In this document: piece after piece, positions 9,368 through 18,313 of the stretch
Layout: the number at the start of each line of letters is the position of its first letter
How positions within the stretch are numbered: position 1 is the first letter of the stretch
Source of the DNA: Streptomyces sp. CB01580
GTDB lineage: Bacteria > Actinomycetota > Actinomycetes > Streptomycetales > Streptomycetaceae
Length of the DNA stretch: 64,000 nucleotides
Assembly (NCBI RefSeq): GCF_001905795.1
Contig: NZ_LIXJ01000002.1
Span: 62,001 to 126,000 of the forward strand
Direction of reading: 5' to 3'
Notes under the pieces: generated by a model
The model's input: the letters and a program-made list of their open reading frames with translations, nothing else
What the model was told of the DNA's origin: nothing
The model's database searches: none
Position numbers and translations under genes: made by a program

Positions 9368-10353
9368 CAGGCCGCGACCTCCCGCGACACGGAGCGGCGG
9401 CGTACCCGGCGCAGCCGGTCCGCACGGCGGTCGCCCAGCGAATTCAGCGTGTCCGCGAGAATGTCCTGGGGCATGCGCCGCAGAGAGGCCGCGCTCAGGG
9501 TGCGCAATTTCCGTGCCACTGCTGGTTCGAACCTTTCGATGGATTCCAGGTGATGTGCCATGACCGCGCAATAGGTCCGTACGGCCTTCGGCAGCAGCCG
9601 GTCGGCCTCCGGATCCTGTGCCGTTTCTTCGAGCACCTGGTCGAAGGCCCGGATGAAGTCGAGCTGTCGCACGTCGCCGATCTGCGTGAGCGAGGACGCC
9701 ACCCCGCGGCGGTAGAAGACCCCCTGGAGCCCGACCACCGCGAAGGACTCGGCCTCGCGGTGCAGACGCCAGATCCAGGGCCGGTCCTCGGCGGTGCGCA
9801 ACCCGTCCCGGAAACGGAGCAGCCCCGACTCGACGAGCCGGCGGTGATAGGCGCCGGCCCAGGCGTACGCGTAGTCCACGGGCGTCGACCGGTCGGCCGG
9901 CAGGATCACGTCGCGCGGCCGCATGACGGTGTCGCGCACGCCGTGCGGGACCTGGTGGACCGTGCGCGTCCGGTCCGTGAACTGCACATGGTCCGTACGG
10001 ACGAAGTCGCAGCCCAGCCCGGTGACGGCGGCGAGCAGCCGCTCGTAGTACCCGGGAACCACCCAGTCGTCGCCGTCGAGGAAGGTGAGGTACTCGCCCC
10101 GAGCCGCGTCGATCCCGGTGTTGCGGGCGGTGGCCAGGCCCCCGTTCGTCTCGTGTCTGACCAGGACGGCACCCGGGATCTCGCGCTCCGCGCGCGCGAG
10201 GATCTCCGGCGTCCCGTCGGTCGAACAGTCGTCGACCAGGATGAATTCGAAATCCTCGCGGGCATTGGCCCGCAGGCTTCGCAAGGTATCGGAAGCATAT
10301 GCCTGCACGTTGTAGAACGGCACGATGACGGAGAGCTTGACCACCTGCCACAC
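9367..10353 (-). CDS. Family 2 glycosyltransferase
   Basis: A 328-residue GT-A fold enzyme. The N-terminal nucleotide-binding strand is LSVIVPFYNV; next come the diphosphate/sugar motif VDDCSTDGTP and the metal-binding LDGDDW near residue 93. The second half is helical and Arg-rich, with no transmembrane segment. It probably transfers a sugar during synthesis of the cell-wall polymer encoded around it. The start is GTG at 10353; an in-frame GTG three codons later is equally possible and neither has a clear ribosome site. First gene of a two-gene operon, divergent from the glycosyltransferase at 10554. Confidence 0.88.
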   Translation of the reverse strand: MWQVVKLSVIVPFYNVQAYASDTLRSLRANAREDFEFILVDDCSTDGTPEILARAEREIPGAVLVRHETNGGLATARNTGIDAARGEYLTFLDGDDWVVPGYYERLLAAVTGLGCDFVRTDHVQFTDRTRTVHQVPHGVRDTVMRPRDVILPADRSTPVDYAYAWAGAYHRRLVESGLLRFRDGLRTAEDRPWIWRLHREAESFAVVGLQGVFYRRGVASSLTQIGDVRQLDFIRAFDQVLEETAQDPEADRLLPKAVRTYCAVMAHHLESIERFEPAVARKLRTLSAASLRRMPQDILADTLNSLGDRRADRLRRVRRRSVSREVAA

Positions 10354-10553
10354 GCTAGGTGCGGGGTCGTCATTTGCCTTGGCCCCGGAAAGGACGACAG
10401 GTGAACGAAGAATGTCGAAATGATGAACCGGATCGATTGCTTGCCCGGTGCGGGGTTTTTGTGAGGGTGATTCGCCGATCGTCGGCGGGCTGTTAACCAG
10501 CTGTTGTGGTCGCGTTGGGCCGCGAATCGAAATGCCTTCCTAAGTTCTGGGGC

Positions 10554-11903
10554 GTGGCTCCACGTACCGATAAGACGACCGCCCTCCGGGTAGCCGTGCT
10601 CGCCGACTCCGACACCCGGTGGAAATGGGGCGCGCTCACCGCGCGCCGTCTCACCGCCGGCGACCGGGGTGGTCCGGCGCAGCGCGTCGAGATCAGCGGA
10701 CTGCTGCTGCGCGGCCGGTCCACCCCGACCCCGCGCCAGCTCGCCGAGGTCGGAGACGTCGGCATAGCGTCCGACCGGGTGCGCGAGGTCACGGCCGTCG
10801 AGTTCCTGCACGAGGTACGGGACGAGGGGTACGACGTCCTCGTCCTCGCCCTCGTCGGGGGAGCCGTCCAGGCGATGCTGCACGGGCTGGCCGCGCTGGG
10901 ACCGGCGGCCCGGCCGTTGGTCGTCACCGGCTACGTCGGCGTCGTCTACGAGAAGCTCGCCGACGGGCTGCTGCTGCGGCACGGCGCGGACGTCGTGCTC
11001 GCCAACTCCCGCCACGACGCGGAGCGTTTCCGCACGGTGTACGAGGGGGTCGGCGCCGACGCCTCGGCCGTCACGGAGGCCGCCCTGCCGTTCCTCGGCG
11101 GCGAGCCGTACCGCCCGAAGGAGGGCCGCGACACCGTCGTCTTCGCCGCCCAGCCCTCCGTTCCGGCCTCCCGCGCCGAACGCACGTACCTGCTGCGCCG
11201 GCTCGTCGAGCACGCCCGGCTGCACCCGGACCGCGAGGTGCTGCTGAAGCTGCGGTCCAAGCCGGGCGAGCACACCACGCACATCGAGGAAATCCCCTAC
11301 CAGCGGCTCGCGGAGAGGATCCCCGGCGGACCGCCGCCCAACCTCCGTCTGGTGTACGGACACATGGGCGAGGTCCTGGACGGCGCCGACCTGCTGGTCA
11401 CGGTCTCCTCGACGGCCGCTCTGGAGTCCCTGCACCGGCGCATCCCGACCGCGGTCCTCACCGACCTCGGCGTCCGCGAGGCCCTCGGCAACCACCACTT
11501 CATCGGCTCGGGCCTGCTCACCTCCTGGGACCACCTGGACGGCGGCCACCGCCCGGAGCCCGCCGCCGGATGGCTGGCCCGCCAGGGGGTCGCCGCCGAC
11601 GGTACGTACGCCACCGCCTACGACGCCGCCCGCGCCCGCGTGGAGGACCTGCTCGCCGTCGGCCGGCTGCCCGCGATCGCCCCGTACTACACGCCCGCCA
11701 CCGCCCCCGGCTACCTCCCCGGCATCCTCGCCCGCCACCACCTGGGCCCCGACGGCCGCCCGCTGCCGGGCACGCAGCGGCCGCGCGAGACCGGCGGGCT
11801 GCGCGGCGCGGTCCGCGAGGCGGTACGGGAGGCGGCGCGGGGCGCGTACCGGCAGGGCGTCCAGCGGGTCGCACCCGTCATCCGGCGGATGGGCGAGCTG
11901 TGA
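10554..11903 (+). CDS. Putative glycosyltransferase of the wall-polymer cluster (DUF6716-like)
   Basis: A 449-residue protein. The N-terminus opens with a Rossmann-type strand (LRVAVLADSDTRWKWG). The C-terminal half has LLKLRSKPGEHTTH and DLLVTVSSTAALESLHRR, the phosphate/nucleotide-binding pattern shared by TagB/TagF-like and polysialyltransferase-like GT-B enzymes. Acceptor and donor are unknown. The start chosen is GTG 10554, where the conserved sequence begins; GTG 10506 is also in frame. The stop overlaps a GTG at 11900 (GTGA), which could couple it to the next gene. It leads the operon making and using the activated nonulosonic acid. Confidence 0.72.
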   Translation: MAPRTDKTTALRVAVLADSDTRWKWGALTARRLTAGDRGGPAQRVEISGLLLRGRSTPTPRQLAEVGDVGIASDRVREVTAVEFLHEVRDEGYDVLVLALVGGAVQAMLHGLAALGPAARPLVVTGYVGVVYEKLADGLLLRHGADVVLANSRHDAERFRTVYEGVGADASAVTEAALPFLGGEPYRPKEGRDTVVFAAQPSVPASRAERTYLLRRLVEHARLHPDREVLLKLRSKPGEHTTHIEEIPYQRLAERIPGGPPPNLRLVYGHMGEVLDGADLLVTVSSTAALESLHRRIPTAVLTDLGVREALGNHHFIGSGLLTSWDHLDGGHRPEPAAGWLARQGVAADGTYATAYDAARARVEDLLAVGRLPAIAPYYTPATAPGYLPGILARHHLGPDGRPLPGTQRPRETGGLRGAVREAVREAARGAYRQGVQRVAPVIRRMGEL

Positions 11904-12073
11904 CCGCCGCGCCCGGGGCCCCCGGCCCCACCACCGTCGCGTCCGGCAACGGCGCTTCCGGAGCAGCCTCGCCGACCATCCCCGGACCCGCCGCCACCGC
12001 GGCCGGACCCGCCGCCCCGTACCCACCCGTCCACCGGCCCCACCACCCACCGACCCCGACTCCAGGAGCAGCG

Positions 12074-13300
12074 ATGACGCCGCCCACCGTGCTCGCCGTG
12101 ATCCCCGCCCGCGGGGGATCCAAGGGCGTCCCGGCCAAGAACCTCGCCCAGGTCGGCGGCGTACCGCTGGTCGCCCGCGCCGTACGCGCCTGCCTGGCCT
12201 CCCACGAGGTCACGGACGTCGTCGTGACGACCGACGACGCGGCCGTCGCGGACGCCGCCCGCGCTGCCGGTGACACCTCCGGCACCCCGGAGCGGCTGCA
12301 CATCGTGCGGCGCCCCGCGGCCATCGCGGGGGACCGGGCGAGCAGTGAGGACGCGGTGCTGCACGCCCTGGACGCGTACGAGGCGATGCGCGACCGTGCC
12401 GCCGACGTGGTGCTGCTGGTCCAGTGCACCAGCCCCTTCGCCGTACGGGAGGACATCGACGGCGTCGCCGCCGCGGTCGCCCGCGAGGGAGCCGACACGG
12501 CGGTCACGGTCGCCCCCTTCCACGGCTTCCTCTGGCGCGACGGCAGCGCCCTGGAAGACGGCAACCACGGCGTCAACCACGACAAGTCCGTCCGCCAGAT
12601 GCGCCAGGACCGCCCCGAGGACCTGCTGGAGACCGGCGCCGCGTACGCCATGGACGTCGCCGGGTTCCGCGCCCACCGCCACCGCTTCTTCGGCCACACC
12701 GCCCTGGTGCGCACCGACCCCGAGCGGGTCCTGGAGATCGACGACCCGCACGACCTGGCCCGCGCCCGCGCGCTCGCGCCGCTGCTGGACCCCTCCCCGC
12801 TGCCCACCCTCGCCGACGTCGACGCGGTCGTCCTCGACTTCGACGGCACCCAGACCGACGACCGGGTCCTCATCGACGCCGACGGACGCGAGATCGTCGC
12901 CGTCCACCGCGGCGACGGCCTGGGCATCGCGGCCCTGCGCAAGGCCGGGCTGCCGCTCCTGATCCTCTCCACGGAGCAGAACCCGGTCGTCGCGGCCCGC
13001 GCCCACAAGCTCCGCATCCCGGTCCTGCACGGCATCGACCGCAAGGACCTGGCCCTCAAGCAGTGGTGCGACGAACAGTCCATCGCCCCCGAACGTGTCC
13101 TCTACGTGGGCAACGACGTCAACGACCTGCCGTGCTTCGCACTCGCCGGCTGGCCCGTCGCCGTCGCGAGCGCCCACGACTCGGTGCGCGCCGCGGCGCG
13201 TGCCGTCACCACCACGCCGGGCGGCTCCGGCGCGATCCGCGAGATCGCCGCCTGGCTGCTGGGCCCCACCCTCACGAACCCCACCGAGTCCCCCAAGTGA
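12074..13300 (+). CDS. CMP-nonulosonic acid synthetase fused to a KdsC-like HAD phosphatase
   Basis: A 408-residue bifunctional protein. Residues 1-240 are a CMP-sialic-acid/Kdn cytidylyltransferase (IPARGGSKGVPAKNL at the N-terminus, then VLLVQCTSPF). Residues 250-400 are a HAD phosphatase (motif I LDFDGTQTDD, motif IV GNDVNDLPCF). In Kdn and sialic acid 9-phosphate pathways these are the last two steps: removal of the 9-phosphate and activation with CTP. The start ATG at 12074 has AGGAG 5-9 bases upstream. The frame is also open from a GTG at 11900 coupled to the previous stop, which would add a 58-residue Pro/Ala leader; I consider that less likely. It is followed by the NeuB-type synthase. 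Confidence 0.88.
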   Translation: MTPPTVLAVIPARGGSKGVPAKNLAQVGGVPLVARAVRACLASHEVTDVVVTTDDAAVADAARAAGDTSGTPERLHIVRRPAAIAGDRASSEDAVLHALDAYEAMRDRAADVVLLVQCTSPFAVREDIDGVAAAVAREGADTAVTVAPFHGFLWRDGSALEDGNHGVNHDKSVRQMRQDRPEDLLETGAAYAMDVAGFRAHRHRFFGHTALVRTDPERVLEIDDPHDLARARALAPLLDPSPLPTLADVDAVVLDFDGTQTDDRVLIDADGREIVAVHRGDGLGIAALRKAGLPLLILSTEQNPVVAARAHKLRIPVLHGIDRKDLALKQWCDEQSIAPERVLYVGNDVNDLPCFALAGWPVAVASAHDSVRAAARAVTTTPGGSGAIREIAAWLLGPTLTNPTESPK

Positions 13301-13348
13301 TCCCGGGTCCCCCCAAGACCCACACCCCGAGTTAAGGAAACACACCTC

Positions 13349-14281
13349 ATGAGCACCTCCCGCCTGCGCACCCTCGGCACCCGCACCGCGGGCCCCGGCC
13401 GCCCCGTCTACGTCACCGGTGAGATCGGCATCAACCACAACGGTGACCTCGACAACGCCCTCGCCCTGATCGACGTGGCCGCCGACGCCGGCTGCGACGC
13501 CGTCAAGTTCCAGAAGCGCACCCCGGAGATCTGCACCCCGCGCGACCAGTGGGACATCGAGCGCGACACCCCCTGGGGCCGCATGACGTACATCGACTAC
13601 CGCCACCGCGTCGAGTTCGGCGAGGACGAGTACCGGGCCATCTCCGAGCACTGCGCCCGGCGCGGCATCGACTGGTTCGCCTCCCCGTGGGACACCGAGG
13701 CCGTCGCCTTCCTGGAGAAGTTCGACGTGCCCGCCCACAAGGTCGCCTCGGCCTCCCTCACCGACGACGAGTTGCTGCGCGCCCTGCGGGCCACCGGCCG
13801 CACCGTCATCCTCTCCACCGGCATGTCGACCCCGAAGCAGATCCGGCACGCGGTCGAGGTCCTCGGCTCGGAGAACATCCTTCTCTGCCACGCCACTTCG
13901 ACGTACCCGGCCAAGGCCGAGGAGCTGAACCTGCGGGTCATCAACACCCTCCAGCAGGAGTACCCCAACGTCCCGATCGGCTACAGCGGCCACGAGACCG
14001 GCCTCCAGACGACCCTCGCCGCCGTCGCCCTCGGCGCCGTGTTCGTCGAGCGCCACATCACCCTCGACCGCGCCATGTGGGGCTCCGACCAGGCCGCCTC
14101 CGTCGAGCCGCAGGGCCTCAGCCGCCTGGTGCGCGACATCCGCACCATCGAGGCGTCGCTCGGCGACGGTGTCAAGAAGGTGTACGAGTCCGAGCTCGGC
14201 CCGATGAAGAAGCTCCGCCGGGTCGCGGGCGTCGTCGCCGAGAACGAGGCCGCCCCGGCCGCCGAGCCGGTCGCGGTCTGA
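13349..14281 (+). CDS. NeuB-family nonulosonic acid (sialic acid/Kdn) synthase
   Basis: A 310-residue TIM-barrel enzyme that condenses phosphoenolpyruvate with a mannose-type sugar or its 6-phosphate. Characteristic blocks are VTGEIGINHNGD at the N-terminus, DAVKFQKRTPE, STGMSTPKQI and IGYSGHETG. Typical NeuB enzymes are near 350 residues with a C-terminal SAF (antifreeze-like) domain; this one ends after the barrel and lacks it. That form, with a HAD phosphatase next door, fits a Kdn-9-phosphate-type route as in Streptomyces wall teichulosonic acid; this is inference. The ribosome site is AAGGAA, 10 bases before ATG. Confidence 0.88.
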   Translation: MSTSRLRTLGTRTAGPGRPVYVTGEIGINHNGDLDNALALIDVAADAGCDAVKFQKRTPEICTPRDQWDIERDTPWGRMTYIDYRHRVEFGEDEYRAISEHCARRGIDWFASPWDTEAVAFLEKFDVPAHKVASASLTDDELLRALRATGRTVILSTGMSTPKQIRHAVEVLGSENILLCHATSTYPAKAEELNLRVINTLQQEYPNVPIGYSGHETGLQTTLAAVALGAVFVERHITLDRAMWGSDQAASVEPQGLSRLVRDIRTIEASLGDGVKKVYESELGPMKKLRRVAGVVAENEAAPAAEPVAV

Positions 14282-14292
14282 CGGGCCGACCG

Positions 14293-15348
14293 GTGAACCT
14301 CGCCTTCGTCGAGAGCCCGGTCCAGCTCCTGAACGTCCTGGAGTGGGCCTACGCAGAGGGAGGCGACGACCACGTCCTGGCGGACGTCACGGTCGTCGTC
14401 CTCCCCCCGGTCGACCCGATGTCGCGCGGCCAGCTGCGCCGGATGGCGGAGCTGGCCCGCGACGAGGGCGTCAACGTCCGATGGCAGGAGGCGCGCGGCG
14501 GTGCGGGCGCGCCCCTGAAGACCCTGCGCGCCCTGACCGGACTGCTGCGCGGCGCGGACCGGATCGTCATAGGGGACCCGTTCTCCCGTTACGTCCAGTT
14601 CCTGCTGACCATGGTCCGCGCCCGCCGCCTCACGGTGGTCGACGACGGCACGGCCACCATGGAGTTCGTCGCCCAGCTCGCCCGCGGCGAACGCCTGGTG
14701 CGCTGGCACCGCAAGGGCAGCTCGGGCCCGCGCGAACTGGTCCTGGCCCCGGTCACGGCCCGCGCCCGCAGCCGCTTCACCCCCTCCGCGACGCGTACCG
14801 TCGAGGTCTTCACGGCGATGCCGGTCGAGGCCCCGCCCGGCGTCACCGTCACCCCCAACACCTTCGCCTGGACCCGCGCCCGCTTCGGCCCGCCGCGGCT
14901 CACCAAGGGCGCGGACATGGTCGGCACCTCCCTCGTCGAGACCGGCGTGGTCGACCAGGACCGCTACCTGGAGATCGTCGCCTCCCTGGCCCGCACCCAC
15001 CGGGCCGCCCGCTACTTCGCCCACCGCCGCGAGTCCGCCGAGAAGCTCCATGCCCTGGAGGCGGCCACCGGCCTGGAGATCGTCCGCCCCGACCTCCCCC
15101 TCGAACTCATCGCCCGCCGCGGCCCCATCGGCCGCACCGTCCTGAGCTTCCCCTCCACGGTCGTCCACACCCTGCCGATCGCCCTGACGGGCACGGAGGC
15201 CAGGGTCGCGGTCTGCGACATAGCCCCGGAATGGCTCCGCGACACCGCCTCCCCCCGCGCCCACGGCTTCCTGACCGGGGTCACGGAGACCGCCCGCGAC
15301 GTACAACGCCTGGCGCCCTGGCGGGCGACGGCGGTCGGGGAGGCGTGA
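14293..15348 (+). CDS. Sialyltransferase-like protein of the nonulosonic acid operon
   Basis: A 351-residue soluble protein. It opens with NLAFVESPVQLLNVLEWA and contains IVIGDPFSRYVQF followed by LTVVDDGTATMEF. The DDG motif after a Rossmann strand is typical of bacterial sialyltransferase families that transfer nonulosonic acids from CMP. The C-terminal half has a Ser/Pro-rich LSFPSTVVHTLP block, which may be the second donor site. The start is GTG, 12 bases after the NeuB stop, so it is co-transcribed. It would attach the activated sugar to the growing wall polymer. Family assignment is by motif only. Confidence 0.7.
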   Translation: MNLAFVESPVQLLNVLEWAYAEGGDDHVLADVTVVVLPPVDPMSRGQLRRMAELARDEGVNVRWQEARGGAGAPLKTLRALTGLLRGADRIVIGDPFSRYVQFLLTMVRARRLTVVDDGTATMEFVAQLARGERLVRWHRKGSSGPRELVLAPVTARARSRFTPSATRTVEVFTAMPVEAPPGVTVTPNTFAWTRARFGPPRLTKGADMVGTSLVETGVVDQDRYLEIVASLARTHRAARYFAHRRESAEKLHALEAATGLEIVRPDLPLELIARRGPIGRTVLSFPSTVVHTLPIALTGTEARVAVCDIAPEWLRDTASPRAHGFLTGVTETARDVQRLAPWRATAVGEA

Positions 15349-15411
15349 GAGCGGCCCGACGCGGGCCCGACGGGAATCGGCGCGGGACAGCCGCGCGTGA
15401 TCGGACCGTGC

Positions 15412-15440
15412 CCCGGGGCACCATCACGGGGTGCCCCGGG
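15412..15440. terminator. Terminator between convergent genes
   Basis: Arms CCCGGGGCACC (15412-15422) and the perfect complement at 15430-15440, with a 7-nt loop, lie in the 126-base gap between the sialyltransferase-like gene and the convergent lipoprotein gene. It could serve both. Confidence 0.65.
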
Positions 15441-15474
15441 CGGTTCGTCGGGGACGCGGCGCGCGCCCGTGCCC

Positions 15475-16974
15475 TCAGGCGTTCCGGCGCGCCAGCATGC
15501 GGGACAGCAGGTTGTGGGTGGCGCGCTGCACGTGCGGGTTCACGAAGCCGGGCTCGTAGAGCGCCAGCGGCCAGTAGAACGTTCCGGCGACGAAGACCTG
15601 CGTGCCCCGCTCGTCGACGCACAGGCTGGTGTTCTGCACGGTATGGCCCCGGCCCAGCCGGTCGTCGTAGGGGGACGCGGAGAGCAGCGTCTGCGTGGTG
15701 CCCGCGGGCCGGGGCATGGCCGGATCGAAGCCGTCGGCCTCGACGGCGATCAGATCCGGGATCCTGTCGCCGTCCCGCAGACCGGTGCCCGACCAGAACC
15801 AGTGGCCGCTCTCCCGGACGACCAGGGGCGCGGGCGTCTTGAGTATGCCGTTGTACTGGACGCCGAGCAGCCTCTGCTCCGCGTGCCGGTGCTTCGTACC
15901 GAGCTCGCGCCACCGCACCGTGGGCCCGCCCGGCCCCGGTTCGGGGTCGGTGGTCTCCTTGTAGCAGGTCACCACACGGTTCGGACCGCCGCCGTCGGCG
16001 TCCTCGACGCGGATCTGGAAGTAGATGTTGTTGGCGGTGAGGAACGCGAGATGGGTTCCGGCGGAGACGGCGCGCTCGGCGCAGTCGCGCATCTCCCTGG
16101 ACCAGTACTCGTCGTGTCCGGAGAACATCATCACGCGGTGCTTCGAGGGGTCGACCCGGCCCTCGTGCAGGTCCACGCTGCTGGCATACGTGATGTCGTA
16201 ACCGGCGCTCTCCGCCCACCGCGCCGCGCTGGTGTCCAGCTCGAACCAGTGCGGCGTACCGGACTGCGGGTAGGGCCGGTCGAAGGAGACCTTGAACGCG
16301 CGGTCCTCGGGTGCGCCCCACACGCCTTCGGGGCTGTAGCCGCGGTACAGGTTCTTTCCGGTGCGTCCGTCGTAGGGCCAGAGGTTGTACGCCTGGTACG
16401 TGGTGAAGGGGACGACCATCAGGATGTCGGAGCGGCGCTCGGTGTCGCGTACGACGAAAGGCGTGCAACTGCCGTACCCGTCCTCGGTCGTGAAGACCGC
16501 CACGTAGATCCCCGACCCCCACGACCCCGGTACGCGCAGCGTCCACGAGGCCGGCCAGTCGCAGGCGATGAGCCGGGCGTCGCCCTCGGCGGCCGGCCTG
16601 GGCCGCGGGTGCACGGGCACCGGGTCGCTGGTCAGCAGATGCCGGGTGCCCGTTCCGTCGTAGTGCCCCACGCGGTGGACGGCCACCGTGCACGTCTGGC
16701 TGCGGTGCGACGACAGGTGGAAGTCGATCGACTCCCCGCGGCCGACGGAGGTCTTCGACGCGTAGCCCTGGATCTGGCCGACGGTGTCGGAGACCTTCTT
16801 CGTGCCGCCCCGCAGCCTGTTCCATTCCTTCGGGACCGCACGACTGCGCGGCACCGAGGGGCTGTTGCTGACGTGTGTGGCCGGGGTGGTTCCGTCCTGC
16901 GCCCGGCATCCGGCAAGAGCGGCAGCACCGATTCCGAACGCAGCCAACGCCGCTCTACGGGACACCTTCGACAC
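15475..16974 (-). CDS. Tat-type secreted lipoprotein, N,N-dimethylformamidase beta-like domain
   Basis: About 499 residues. The N-terminus has a twin-arginine motif (VSRRAALAAFG) and a lipobox (AALAGC), so it should be exported folded and lipid-anchored. The mature part matches the large-subunit-like DMFA2 domain: an Ig-like front (SIDFHLSSHRSQT), then DILMVVPFTTYQAYNLWPYDG, then MMFSGHDEYWSREMRDC. Proteins with this domain are common secreted proteins of Streptomyces; amidase activity on any substrate is not established here. The start is GTG 16974, with GGAG 7 bases upstream; GTG 16980 and a longer frame to 17025 are alternatives. It lies at the edge of the wall-polymer cluster, so a role at the wall is possible. 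Confidence 0.78.
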   Translation of the reverse strand: MSKVSRRAALAAFGIGAAALAGCRAQDGTTPATHVSNSPSVPRSRAVPKEWNRLRGGTKKVSDTVGQIQGYASKTSVGRGESIDFHLSSHRSQTCTVAVHRVGHYDGTGTRHLLTSDPVPVHPRPRPAAEGDARLIACDWPASWTLRVPGSWGSGIYVAVFTTEDGYGSCTPFVVRDTERRSDILMVVPFTTYQAYNLWPYDGRTGKNLYRGYSPEGVWGAPEDRAFKVSFDRPYPQSGTPHWFELDTSAARWAESAGYDITYASSVDLHEGRVDPSKHRVMMFSGHDEYWSREMRDCAERAVSAGTHLAFLTANNIYFQIRVEDADGGGPNRVVTCYKETTDPEPGPGGPTVRWRELGTKHRHAEQRLLGVQYNGILKTPAPLVVRESGHWFWSGTGLRDGDRIPDLIAVEADGFDPAMPRPAGTTQTLLSASPYDDRLGRGHTVQNTSLCVDERGTQVFVAGTFYWPLALYEPGFVNPHVQRATHNLLSRMLARRNA

Positions 16975-17466
16975 AGACACGCTCCGAGACCTGGACGCCG
17001 GGCCTGGTGCCCCGCACGCGGACATGGGCGACCGGCCGACGCGGGAGTCCCGGCGCCGTACCCGTCGGCGACCGTTTCCACTCCTGGTGAATGTGACCGA
17101 TCGTGAAGGATGATGGGGAGAAGGTGTGGTTGGTTGCCTGCGGAAGGCATCGCGATGAACAGAGCGGCTGAAATGTAATTTTTAGTCCGAAATCACATAA
17201 CTCTCGCCGATTCGGGTTGGTGTGAGGCGTGATGGCCCGATTCTGCCGCCCCTTCCGTCGGTCTTCCCTCCGCCGGGCCCGCCTGTCGGCCCTCTTCTTC
17301 GGCTCCCGCTGCCGGTCCGGGGCGGGCGGAGGAACCGGTGTCCGCGCACCCATGCCGGAGGTGTGGCGGGAAGGTGCCACCCCGAGCTCGGAGCGGCCCG
17401 CGCTCAGGGTTTGTTGGGGTCCATCCCTGATGGTGGGAGGGGGCGGCCCGGAGCGAGTATCGGCCC
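16975..17466. other. Divergent intergenic region, 490 bp
   Basis: No gene seen. It contains a locally AT-rich stretch (about 17150-17215), unusual for this window and a likely promoter region for the lipoprotein gene on the minus strand. A small hairpin TGCCT-N5-AGGCA is at 17135-17149. Confidence 0.45.
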
Positions 17467-18084
17467 ATGGAACGAAGTGAAGTGACAGGCCGTCATATTC
17501 CTTTCGTCGGTGCGGCCCTGATCGCCGGACCCGTCCTGATGGCGGCGTACGGGGTGGTGCGACTCGTCGGGCGGGGGCTCGACGACTACGGGCCCGGGGT
17601 GTGGTGGTCGGCGGCCCATCTGCTGTTCCTGGCCGGGGTGTTGGCGTTCGTGCCGGTCTTCTTGGGGCTGTGGAGGGCGGCGGGCGTACTGGGCGGCAGG
17701 GGAGTGGCGGTCGGGGCGGCGGCCCTGATCGGGCTGGCCGGTGCGGCGGCGGTCGCGGTGCAGGCGGGGATCGACCTGGTCGTCGGGTTCCTCGCGGCGG
17801 ACGAGGACGCCATGAGCGAACTGTTCGAGAGGGTGCAGGACGTGCCCGGGGTGGTGCCGCTCGTCTACGCCGTGGTGCCGATGCTGTTCTGGCTCGGCCT
17901 GCTGGCCCTCGTCGCCCTGCTCGCCCTCTTCCGCCCGGACCTGGTGCCGGGGCGGACCCCGCCGCTGGTGCTGGTCGCGACGGTGCTGATGGCGGTGAGC
18001 CTGGACCTGCTGCCGGTCGGCGGGCTGTGCCTCGGGCTCGCACTGCTGCCGGTGCGGCGTGCGCTGTCCGACGCACGGAGGTGA
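17467..18084 (+). CDS. Integral membrane protein of unknown function
   Basis: A 205-residue protein with about six hydrophobic segments (for example VGAALIAGPVLMAAYGVV, WWSAAHLLFLAGVLAFVPVF, VVPLVYAVVPMLFWLGLLAL). One acidic loop near residue 120 carries ADEDAMSELFERVQD. No transporter or enzyme signature is recognised. The ATG at 17467 has no strong ribosome site (GGCCC precedes it). It is followed by a terminator, so it is probably monocistronic. Confidence 0.7.
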   Translation: MERSEVTGRHIPFVGAALIAGPVLMAAYGVVRLVGRGLDDYGPGVWWSAAHLLFLAGVLAFVPVFLGLWRAAGVLGGRGVAVGAAALIGLAGAAAVAVQAGIDLVVGFLAADEDAMSELFERVQDVPGVVPLVYAVVPMLFWLGLLALVALLALFRPDLVPGRTPPLVLVATVLMAVSLDLLPVGGLCLGLALLPVRRALSDARR

Positions 18085-18131
18085 GGGAGGCGAGGCGGAG
18101 GAGGAGCGTGAGAGGGACGAGGTGAGGGGCG

Positions 18132-18157
18132 CGGGCCCGTTCACTCGAACGGGCCCG
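18132..18157 (+). terminator. Terminator after membrane protein gene
   Basis: Perfect 11-bp arms (CGGGCCCGTTC at 18132-18142 and its complement at 18147-18157), ACTC loop, followed by TCTT. It lies 47 bases beyond the stop codon. Confidence 0.85.
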
Positions 18158-18313
18158 TCTTGCGCCCCGCGTGCGCCCGGCGATCGAAATGCGCGAGTTT
18201 ACCCACCTCGTCGTCAGCTCACACGCAGCGACCCGGTCATTTATTCGTCTGTGTGGCTGAACTTTTCTTGTTTCATGGTCAGTTGAAGGGGGAAGAGACG
18301 TACCCTTCACCGG

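Noticed and set aside
11900..12073. 58-residue N-terminal extension of the CMP-synthetase from a coupled GTG
   Set aside because: Pro/Ala-rich, not protein-like, and the ATG at 12074 has a good ribosome site; kept only as an alternative.
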